Origin: Terriglobia bacterium
GTDB taxonomy: Bacteria; Acidobacteriota; Terriglobia; Terriglobales; Acidobacteriaceae
Reading direction: 5' to 3'
NCBI GenBank assembly: GCA_020073395.1
Contig: JAIQFF010000033.1
Location: 1-38,049, forward strand
DNA length: 38,049 bases
The notes below the pieces were generated by a model that saw only the letters and a program-made list of their open reading frames with translations, searched no databases and was not told the origin of the DNA. Both the position numbers and the translations under genes were made by a program. Shown here in pieces: positions 17,613 to 27,481 of this stretch. Within the stretch, counting starts at the first letter, position 1; each line of letters opens with the position of its first letter.

Positions 17613-18376
17613 ACTACTATCTAACATTGGCATTTGTGCTCTGGGGATACATGAGTCTGTGGTTCCTGATCTCATTGTTCAGGAAAAGGAATGACGTAGC
17701 CGATGTGGCGTGGGGCTTGGGCTTCGTGCTTCTGGCGTGGACATCTTTCTTTCTATCCGGCGGGTCGGGAACGCGAGGCGTACTGGTAGGCGTTTTGGTG
17801 AGCGTATGGGGCTTACGTCTTGCATGGCACATCCATGCGCGCAATCGAGGCAAGGCGGAAGATTACCGCTACATGGCCTGGAGACGGCAATGGGGCAGAT
17901 GGTTTTATGCACGTTCGTACGTGCAGGTGTACCTGCTGCAGGGCGGGCTCCTGTTCCTCATTGCGTTGCCGGTGCTGATCATTAATAGAAGCGCGGGTAG
18001 GACGCTTGGGCTTCTTGACGGAATCGGCGTAGCTGTTTGGTTCGGTGGCTTCGTTTTCGAGTCGGTGGGAGATGCCGAGCTCGCACGGTTCGCGAAAAAT
18101 CCGCTTAACAAGGGCAAGCTGCTGCAAAGAGGACTGTGGCGGTACACCCGGCATCCCAATTATTTTGGAGAGGTTGCCCAGTGGTGGGGCATTTGGCTCG
18201 TGGCGCTCGGCGTTCCGGGCGGTTGGTTTGGGATCATCGGGACCCTCACGATCACCGTCCTAATCCTGAAAGTTTCGGGGATTCCCATGCTAGAAAAGAA
18301 GATGGCCGAGAATCCGGATTTCGCGGAGTACGCAAGAAGGACGAGCGTGTTTCTTCCCTGGTTTCCAAATGGATAA
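17609..18376 (+). CDS. DUF1295 (steroid 5-alpha-reductase-like) membrane protein
   Basis: Polytopic membrane protein of 255 residues. The C-terminal half carries the 5-alpha-reductase/isoprenylcysteine-methyltransferase-like signature: [15 protein letters not shown] near residues 175-190, then WWGIWL, and a terminal [15 protein letters not shown]. Members are thought to reduce or modify lipids using NAD(P)H. The ATG at 17609 overlaps the DUF2177 stop by four bases, so translational coupling is likely. With DUF2177 it may form a lipid-modifying pair working alongside the photolyase in a light/oxidative response. Confidence 0.9.
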   Translation: MNYYLTLAFVLWGYMSLWFLISLFRKRNDVADVAWGLGFVLLAWTSFFLSGGSGTRGVLVGVLVSVWGLRLAWHIHARNRGKAEDYRYMAWRRQWGRWFYARSYVQVYLLQGGLLFLIALPVLIINRSAGRTLGLLDGIGVAVWFGGFVFESVGDAELARFAKNPLNKGKLLQRGLWRYTRHPNYFGEVAQWWGIWLVALGVPGGWFGIIGTLTITVLILKVSGIPMLEKKMAENPDFAEYARRTSVFLPWFPNG

Positions 18377-18949
18377 TGGTGGCCGGAACCGAAAAGGGAT
18401 TTTCAAATCCGCCGTCTTTACTTCCAATAGCCGTCAATTCAGCGAATGCACGCGACAGTTCTCGGCACTAATCCGGAGCCATTTGTTCCGGTTTGCTCGT
18501 GATCCAGGAGTTTCTGGTATCGATTCACGCAAGCCGGCTTATCAGTGCTGATCTCCCAAGCATGCCTTCGCCAGCACTTGTCCGAGATGATGGATAGGAT
18601 CGATAAGGGACTGGAAGACGTGAAAAAATCAGCTAGCCCGCCTTCGGGCCGCGTGATGTAACGATTCCCCAGATGGACCACCCCGAGATGGAAGATGGAG
18701 AAGTGCCAATTCGGCATGACTCGACGAATCGCCCGTCGCGTAGTAATTCAGGCTGCACCAGTGGCGGAAGATGACCGATGCCGGTGCCCGCAAGCAGTGC
18801 GGGGGCTAGGCCAGGTTGCTACAAGGCAGAATGCGATCAACGAACTGAAGCGAGCCTCGATCGTGATGCGCGCCGAAAGCTATCGGCGGCGGCTCTTCAT
18901 TCTTTCGTCGTCCTCATTTGTACCGTAACTCTGAATCCCGGTAGTCCGG
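18377..18949. other. Intergenic stretch without a recognisable gene
   Basis: About 570 bases lie between convergent genes (DUF1295 plus, small anchored protein minus). Open frames here have no motifs or good ribosome binding sites. A short hairpin gcccgccttcgggc at 18638-18651 is present but has no T-run. Confidence 0.4.
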
Positions 18950-19363
18950 TCAATGCTTCGCAGTCTGATCGAGCTTGAATAAGACTGGCTGTATTTCTGA
19001 AAGTGCGGCGGAGTCTCCCTTCGCCAGATCCGCTGTGATCTGATCGCGGGTGGCCAGGGTCTCACGCAGCAAGTTGCGGAGTGCGGGATCATCCGTGCTG
19101 CTCACAATTCGCTGAGCTTGATCAAAAAACTCTTTTGAGTGCTCCCCGGCCTTACCGTAGTTCTTTTGCACGGCCTCCAGATACATTGTCGTGGCTGTGT
19201 CGCGAAGCTGCGACAATTGTTCGCTAGACTGACATGATCCTAATTGTTTTGTCGAGGCAGACAGTTCCTGCTGTACCCGCTGCAGCTTGGCATACTGCAG
19301 GATGAGCCCAGTAAGAAATCCAGCAATCAATAGCACGAACCAGAGGACGAGTTTACGTCGCAT
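18950..19363 (-). CDS. Membrane-anchored helical protein of unknown function
   Basis: Protein of 137 residues: one N-terminal transmembrane helix (about 5-24, LVLWFVLLIAGFLTGLIL) followed by a heptad-like segment (KLQRVQQELSASTKQLG) and a mainly helical periplasmic part. No named family is recognised. The ATG at 19363 has GGAGGG about 10 bases upstream. It is monocistronic by position. A structural or scaffold role is possible, but nothing in the sequence specifies it. Confidence 0.6.
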   Translation of the reverse strand: MRRKLVLWFVLLIAGFLTGLILQYAKLQRVQQELSASTKQLGSCQSSEQLSQLRDTATTMYLEAVQKNYGKAGEHSKEFFDQAQRIVSSTDDPALRNLLRETLATRDQITADLAKGDSAALSEIQPVLFKLDQTAKH

Positions 19364-20011
19364 TGATCTTTCCCTCCACTACTTTCAACCTCGGCGAATA
19401 CGTGTCTGTCCACGGCAACTGAAGTGCGGGAGTTCGCTCAAACAAGTCTCTGAAACTTGCTGGATTGGCCCCAGACTCGTCAGATCTGCCCAGTCTTGTT
19501 GCGGCTATATCTTCTTGAGCCACAGTGGGTGGAGCCTCCTCATACGGCCACCATCATCCCATTTGACGACAGCGTCATCTTCGTTCGTTCGCTCAACGTT
19601 GCCGAATTTTCCTGTAGGTTTTCCGAAGTTGCCCAAACCCTCGACCCGATCTCCGGGATTCAGTTCCTGGGGGGGGCAGGGGGCTCGGCGAGCGGCGGCT
19701 TCTTGGCACGGTCTGAGTCAGGCGTTGCGCCGGGGTACGCCAGTGGCGGTTGGCGAGGTTTATGCAGTTTTGGTATCGGGTTATTGGTGATATGGGTCAT
19801 CGTCCATTGTTTCTTTTCCAAGGGGCCAGAGTAGCGCCCTTCGCTGCGACTGCTGATCTCCCCGATCAATACAGCATAAGCTGGAAAGAAATGGTCGGCT
19901 GGTCGAAACTGCACAGTTCTGACACCCTTGGCGAAGTGGCTAAGCATTGTTCGGGTTGATGGAAAGAGCACCGCTGCGAATCCAGAACGCTGGATGCGGC
20001 TCTCAGGCGAG
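19364..20011. other. Intergenic stretch without a firm gene call
   Basis: This 650-base gap contains overlapping short open frames on both strands. One plus-strand frame (to 19834) ends with a hydrophobic helix, GIGLLVIWVIVHCFF, and could be the tail of a decayed membrane protein, but its upstream part shows no family motif and no start is convincing. A run of seven G bases begins at 19671. Confidence 0.35.
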
Positions 20012-21226
20012 CTAGTCGTGCAGAACGACACTGAGAAGTGAACTGTGGACTTTCAACCCACTCCCGGCATCATAGTCGATGAAACCTAACTTCCTGAATC
20101 TGTTCATGAAGAAGCTGACCCGCGACCGGGTTGTGCCAACCATGTCCGCTAGGGTCTCCTGACTGATCTTGGGGATTACAGTCTCGGGCTTGCCTTCCTT
20201 GCCGAAGTGAGCAAGCAACATCAGAATCCGAGCTAGTCTCTTCTCGCTGGAACTAAACATTTGGTCAACCAAGTCTGCTTCGTATCGGATGTTCCGCCCC
20301 AACAAATATGCCGTAAACAGGTCGGACAATGTATTTTCGCGGTGAAGCGCAAGCATCATTGCCTTCTTTTCGATTCGCATGAGTTCGCAATCTGTCATCG
20401 CGATTGCAGAACCCATGCGTAGAGGCTGACCTGCAAGGCTACCTTCTCCGCAGAAATCGCCCGGATTCAATATGCCGATCGTAGCTTCCTTACCGTTCGC
20501 CGCGACGACGGTGAGTCTTACCTTGCCTTTCTGTACGTAGAAGACCGTGTCAGCGGCGTCCCCCTGTGTGAAGAGTGTTTGCTTCTTGGGAACCAGCACA
20601 ATCTTCCGGCCCTCACCGATGGTGGCGAGGAACACCTTCGGGTCGAACTCGCGTTTCTTCTTAGTCGCACTAGTGCGTACCAGTCTTTGCAGTTCATGTG
20701 GAATTCTGCCGGGTGGCAGAACGAAATCAACACAGCCTGAAGCCTGAGCGCTGAGAGGCATGCCATCTACTTCGGCAGACATGTCCTGAGCAAAGGTTTT
20801 TCCTCCATTTGCCTTGATGTGCTTGCATCCCTCAGTACCCTCGGCACCATAGCCAGAGAGGATAATGCCGATCGCACGCTCCCCCATAGCCTCTGCTAAA
20901 GAAATAAGCAATAAATCTATCTGCCCGTTCATCCTGGTGCGCGGGGAGGCGACTTTGAAGGCATAGCCGTCAATTAGAAGATCCGCGTTCGGAGGAATCA
21001 CGTAGACGCGATTCGCCCGGATCGGCATCGCCGTGGAAGCCAGCGTTACCGGCATTTTCGTGTGGCGCGATAGAATTTGAGCTAACTGGCTACTGGCCGT
21101 GGGATGGATCTGAGAAGCCAGGACAAAGGCCATACCCGTATCAGACGGCAGGGAGTCCAGGAGCGCTTTAGAGGCGTTCAGAGCTCCAGCTGAGCCGCCA
21201 ATGCCGACAATGAAGTTAGGATTCAA
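20012..21226 (-). CDS. CheB methylesterase-like domain fused to Crp/Fnr regulator
   Basis: Fusion protein of 404 residues. Residues 1-185 match the CheB catalytic domain: IGGSAGALNA with Ser12, the His of SQIHP (His41), and MPLSAQASGCVDFVLP near 156. The acidic member of the triad, Asp in CheB (LTGMGxDG), is Glu129 here (LSGYGAEG). Residues 195-310 form a cyclic-nucleotide-binding (cNMP) domain with GDFCGEGSLAGQ at 256-267, and 320-395 a Crp winged helix with SQETLADMVGTTRSRVSFFMNRFRK signatures. No receiver domain precedes CheB. The start is a TTG at 21226. It is 61 bases after kaiC on the same strand, so the two are probably one operon. Confidence 0.9.
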   Translation of the reverse strand: MNPNFIVGIGGSAGALNASKALLDSLPSDTGMAFVLASQIHPTASSQLAQILSRHTKMPVTLASTAMPIRANRVYVIPPNADLLIDGYAFKVASPRTRMNGQIDLLLISLAEAMGERAIGIILSGYGAEGTEGCKHIKANGGKTFAQDMSAEVDGMPLSAQASGCVDFVLPPGRIPHELQRLVRTSATKKKREFDPKVFLATIGEGRKIVLVPKKQTLFTQGDAADTVFYVQKGKVRLTVVAANGKEATIGILNPGDFCGEGSLAGQPLRMGSAIAMTDCELMRIEKKAMMLALHRENTLSDLFTAYLLGRNIRYEADLVDQMFSSSEKRLARILMLLAHFGKEGKPETVIPKISQETLADMVGTTRSRVSFFMNRFRKLGFIDYDAGSGLKVHSSLLSVVLHD

Positions 21227-21287
21227 TGTCTTCCACGCCTACGCCAGAATCGCCCGGCTTTCCGTCAAATACTTTTGCCTTTCTTGA

Positions 21288-22802
21288 TCACTGTTGCTTC
21301 ACAGTAATACTTTTCCCAACCCTCATTTTCTGATTGGCGCCTGCGGTAGCATCAGCATCCATTGGAACTAGTTGAATTCCCTCATCACTCAAGATCAGTT
21401 TGTGGATGTCGCTGGAGTGGCCCATGCCGCGAGACTTAACAATGTAAAGCCCGCGAATGCGTCTCTTGCCCTCATTTTCTTCCAGTTCTCGCACCACAAT
21501 CCAGGTGTCAATTAAAGACGAGACACCGATTTCGCCGCTAGTGTCATTTTGTGCGGTCGAAGAAACCAGGCTTGTGAAAAAGCCGGTTATGCCCTTGGAT
21601 TTCAAAAGATCAATCATGCGAGTAAGCATGGACTGAAGTTCAAGTTGGTTTCCTTGTCCAATCAGGCTGGTCAGGGGGTCGATGACAACAGCGTGCGGTT
21701 TGAACTCCGCAATGATCTTGTATACCTCGAGTAAATGCATCTCCAGACCAAAAAAGGAGGGTCTCGTAGACACAACCTTCAGGAGTCCTTTTTTCATCAA
21801 TGGTTCAAAACGGAAACCTATGGAGCTCATGTTCTGAATGAGTTGCCCTGAAGATTCTTCGTAAGACAAGAAAAGGCAGCGTTCTCCACGTTTACACCTT
21901 TCTATCGCGAAGGCAGCCGCCAGGCTTGTTTTTCCAGTGCCTGCCGTACCTGAAGCGAGTACCGTGCTGCCTCTGGTAAAACCCGCACCCTTGAACATTT
22001 TATCCAACGATGGAATTCCCGTCGAAACTCTCTTGGCTGTGCCCGGTTGATCGAGCCCTGCGGAAGTGATGGGAATGACGGAAAGTCCGCCTTTATCGAT
22101 CACGAAGGGATATTCGTTGGTTCCGTGATTGGACCCACGATATTTGATGACACGAATTCTACGGGTGGAAATTTGTTCCCTGACTCTGTTGTCCAGAAGA
22201 ATGATGCAATCGGAGATGTACTCCTCCAGGCCATGACGAGTAAAAGAGCCTTGTCCCAGCTCGCCGGTAATGATTGCCGTAACTTGCTTTTCCTTAAGCC
22301 ATCGGAAAAGTCTTTTTATTTCTAAGCGAAGGATGCCAGCATCTGTGACGCCCGCAAAGAGAGATTCAATGGAATCTAAAACAACCCGTTTGGCGCCAAT
22401 AGAGTCAATCGCATGTTCTAAACGAACGAAGAGTCCTTCCAGATTAAATTCACCTTTCTCTTGAATATCCTTGCGCTCCAAGAGAACGTATTCGAGCAGA
22501 ATCTTCTTTTGTAGAACGAGCCCCTGCAAGTTCAGGTTGAGGGAGGCCACGTCTTTGTAAAGTTCCTCTTCTGTCTCCTCAAAGGACATGAAGACGCCTC
22601 GCTCGTTGTAGTTGACCGCACCGTTAATCAAGAAATCAATCCCCAAAAGGGTTTTCCCGGTGCCGGTGCTTCCACTAAATAAAGTGGTTCTGTTTTTCGG
22701 AAGCCCGCCCTCTGTAATTTCGTCAAAGCCCTTGATGCCAGTGAGGCACTTGTCTAATCGATTGTGATTGAAGGCAGTGTTTATCTTAGGAGTTTTAGGC
22801 AT
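21288..22802 (-). CDS. kaiC: KaiC-like double-domain RecA-superfamily ATPase
   Basis: Protein of 504 residues with two tandem KaiC domains, CI about 15-245 and CII about 258-480. Both have Walker A loops (GSTGTGKT 44-51; GTAGTGKT 285-292), Walker B strands near 140-144 and 371-375, and paired catalytic Glu residues (EE at 76-77 and 315-316). The position equivalent to cyanobacterial Ser431-Thr432 reads Ser428-Ser429. No kaiA or kaiB is in the window, so a role as an ATPase/kinase signalling hub is more likely than a full clock. AAGGA precedes the ATG. It pairs with the downstream CheB-Crp gene. Confidence 0.93.
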   Translation of the reverse strand: MPKTPKINTAFNHNRLDKCLTGIKGFDEITEGGLPKNRTTLFSGSTGTGKTLLGIDFLINGAVNYNERGVFMSFEETEEELYKDVASLNLNLQGLVLQKKILLEYVLLERKDIQEKGEFNLEGLFVRLEHAIDSIGAKRVVLDSIESLFAGVTDAGILRLEIKRLFRWLKEKQVTAIITGELGQGSFTRHGLEEYISDCIILLDNRVREQISTRRIRVIKYRGSNHGTNEYPFVIDKGGLSVIPITSAGLDQPGTAKRVSTGIPSLDKMFKGAGFTRGSTVLASGTAGTGKTSLAAAFAIERCKRGERCLFLSYEESSGQLIQNMSSIGFRFEPLMKKGLLKVVSTRPSFFGLEMHLLEVYKIIAEFKPHAVVIDPLTSLIGQGNQLELQSMLTRMIDLLKSKGITGFFTSLVSSTAQNDTSGEIGVSSLIDTWIVVRELEENEGKRRIRGLYIVKSRGMGHSSDIHKLILSDEGIQLVPMDADATAGANQKMRVGKSITVKQQ

Positions 22803-23193
22803 AGAATAATCCTTGGCCCGGTTTGGACCCCAAGTTGTCGGTCGGGTCTTACCCTGAGTTCCCCCTGCCCTCGGCGGCGGAAAAAGGTCTTCCCCGGTAT
22901 TAGAAAATAGACGAGCGCATTCGTCTCACCGATTCAACTAGCTTAGGATGTGATGTCCCGCCAAATTGCCCGCACCGGCGCTGTAGCAATTGAACGGATA
23001 CACGTATCCCGTTAGACATGTTGACAGAATTACGCTCGCCAAGGATGTTCACTTTTGCTCACAGAATTCGGTTCCCTATTCCCAGAGAGGACTGCGCTTG
23101 CGCATATTTAGATTTATGGAGTTGTGGTGTGCGGCCCTCGAATGCCGGCACTCCGGAAAGCGGCCCCTCGGCGGACACTAGAATGGCAATACG
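22803..23193. other. Upstream region of kaiC and decayed island DNA
   Basis: About 390 bases lie between the kaiC start and the recognisable part of the integrase remnant. The kaiC promoter should lie in the first 150 bases. The rest may belong to the missing N-terminal half of the integrase, but I could not align it. Confidence 0.35.
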
Positions 23194-23557
23194 ATGTGGG
23201 AGGGGCACACAAAACGGGAGTACACGCCGTACCAAAAACCAGATGATTGGGTGTTTGCGAGTCCCGCTACGTCCGGCAAAAACTTGTATTTGGGGGCAAA
23301 CTATCATGAGGAGTTTTATCCACCCTGGTGCGATGAAGATCGGAATCGCACACATCGGATGGCATACGTTCCGGCATACGTATTCGACCCGGCTAAGGGC
23401 AATCAACGCAGACATCAAGGAAATGCAAGAATTGCTTCGTCATGCTTCCAGCCGAGTGACATTGGATACGTACACTCAAGCGGTCACAATTCACAAACGA
23501 AGAGCTCAGAGTAGGGTCATTCGCCTGTTTCGCGCACCTGCGGTTGCAGCCGCCTGA
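23194..23557 (+). pseudogene. Frameshifted, truncated tyrosine recombinase (phage-type integrase)
   Basis: Two reading frames together rebuild the C-terminal catalytic part of a tyrosine integrase. The first frame (from 23194) gives TPYQKPDDWVFASP and SGKNLYLGANY. After a shift near 23300-23315 the second frame gives IHPGAMKIGIAHIGWHTFRHTYS, with the HxxR box, then QELLRHASSRVTLDTYTQA with the second His and the nucleophile Tyr. The N-terminal arm/core-binding domain and the first catalytic Arg are missing. It lies about 160 bases from the 3' end of tRNA-Glu, the classical position for an integrase that used the tRNA as attB. Confidence 0.8.
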
Positions 23558-23572
23558 TCTGACTGAATTACA

Positions 23573-23677
23573 TGTGCCTTTTTGTGCCTACAAAAACAGC
23601 TCCGGATGCCCGAAAACACTGGCGATTAGGCAAACCGGGTCAGAAATTTGGCGACGGAGTTGTGCCTTTCTGTGCCT
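23573..23677. repeat. Two 17-base direct repeats between integrase remnant and tRNA-Glu
   Basis: tgtgcctttttgtgcct at 23573-23589 and tgtgcctttctgtgcct at 23661-23677 differ at one base and lie 88 bases apart in the same orientation. Each contains two tgtgcct units. Their place next to an integrase and a tRNA suggests arm-type integrase or excisionase binding sites. Confidence 0.6.
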
Positions 23678-23718
23678 GCGCCAAAACTGGCCGTTCCCCG
23701 TAAGCTCTTGAAAAGGCT

Positions 23719-23796
23719 TGGCGTCCCCGACGGGATTTGAACCCGTGTTACCGCCGTGAAAGGGCGATGTCCTAGGCCAGGCTAGACGACGGGGAC
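23719..23796 (-). tRNA. tRNA-Glu (anticodon TTC)
   Basis: Reading the minus strand gives a complete cloverleaf: acceptor stem GTCCCCG/CGGGGAC, anticodon stem-loop CGCCCTTTCACGGCG with TTC in the loop, T-arm ACGGGTTCAAATCCCGT, discriminator G and an encoded CCA (23719-23721). The D-loop is slightly long. The 3' end points toward the integrase remnant, consistent with use as an integration site. Confidence 0.96.
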
Positions 23797-23832
23797 CACA
23801 ATGATGAGGTGGGAGCCTGCGATTTAGCTTTG

Positions 23833-24657
23833 ATGTTAACAGCGCGGCTGGAACAGTGTCAAAACAACCGACTGCGCTGGGGCCTCCTTACGGGTTGCGC
23901 GTTTCTTGCAGAGTCATTCGAACCATGCGCTGCGAACGGAAAGGGTCCGATTGTCCTGCTTCACTTTCATTTGCGGGGCTCGCACCTCACGATTTGTTTC
24001 GGCCAGCCTTCGCGTGACTGCGTGGGACAATTTACAATAAACGGAGACCTCGTCGACGAGTCTGGCATGCCTGATCCTCTCTACCTGAGCCTTTGGTTTT
24101 CCTCCTTTGAAGCGGACGACATGCTGCCTCACGCCCTCGCCGTGATGCGCCAGTTCCCGTTTTCGGTTGCCCGGCCCGGGATCACATATTTGGCCCTCCA
24201 CCCCGTCTCCTGGAATGAACCAACCATTCTCGAACGGCGATTTAGGCCTGGAGTTTCCGCCGCGGAAGCTGTGCTCATCGCCTCTGACCTGTTGCACGAA
24301 GACTACGCTTACTTGTTTGAGGCTTTTTGGGACTTGTGGGTACTGGCCGAAAATGGAGAGTGGACGCTGCAGCCGTCCCCGGTGAAGTTTCTGGTCCACG
24401 GCCTGGAGTTTGATGACAGGATCCACCAGCAGGAAGGCCACATCCAGGTCGACCTTGGGTTGGACTCGCCCTTCCTCCAGGAAGACGTGCCCCTGACCGC
24501 CGAGGCCGAGGCGAGGGTGCGCGCCAACGTGCAAAAGCTAGTTGAGTTCAGCAGTAAGGTGGAAAAGAATTCCGGGGCCAATGCCCGCCTGCTGTGGTCG
24601 GAATCGGAACAGAACTTCGCGCAAAAACTGGTTGCCCGCTTGCAGAAAGTGCAGTAA
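23833..24657 (+). CDS. Uncharacterised protein, no recognised domain
   Basis: Soluble-looking protein of about 274 residues rich in aromatic residues and beta-type patterns. Notable stretches are VLLHFHLRGSHLTICFGQPSRDC, FSSFEADDMLPHALAVM and EAFWDLWVLAENGEW. There is no signal peptide, no clear catalytic motif and no membrane helix. Codon use resembles its neighbours. The start is uncertain: ATG 23833 is used here, GTG 23809 is possible (only 13 bases from the tRNA), and neither has a good Shine-Dalgarno. It is divergent from tRNA-Glu and convergent with ppdK. I cannot assign a function. Confidence 0.6.
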   Translation: MLTARLEQCQNNRLRWGLLTGCAFLAESFEPCAANGKGPIVLLHFHLRGSHLTICFGQPSRDCVGQFTINGDLVDESGMPDPLYLSLWFSSFEADDMLPHALAVMRQFPFSVARPGITYLALHPVSWNEPTILERRFRPGVSAAEAVLIASDLLHEDYAYLFEAFWDLWVLAENGEWTLQPSPVKFLVHGLEFDDRIHQQEGHIQVDLGLDSPFLQEDVPLTAEAEARVRANVQKLVEFSSKVEKNSGANARLLWSESEQNFAQKLVARLQKVQ

Positions 24658-24726
24658 ACCTTCAAACCACAGAGGACGCAGAGGAAAACGGCTGAATTTC
24701 CTCCGCCCCCGCCTGCCGGCAAACTG

Positions 24727-27465
<2,739 letters not shown>

Positions 27466-27481
27466 AATAGGTGTTCGTCCT

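Noticed and set aside
19457..19834. Plus-strand frame ending in a hydrophobic helix
   Set aside because: No credible start, no family motif, and overlap with open frames on the other strand; left as unassigned.
24666..24690. ccacagaggacgcagagg sequence reminiscent of a widespread intergenic repeat
   Set aside because: Only one short copy is visible in the window, too little to annotate as a repeat.
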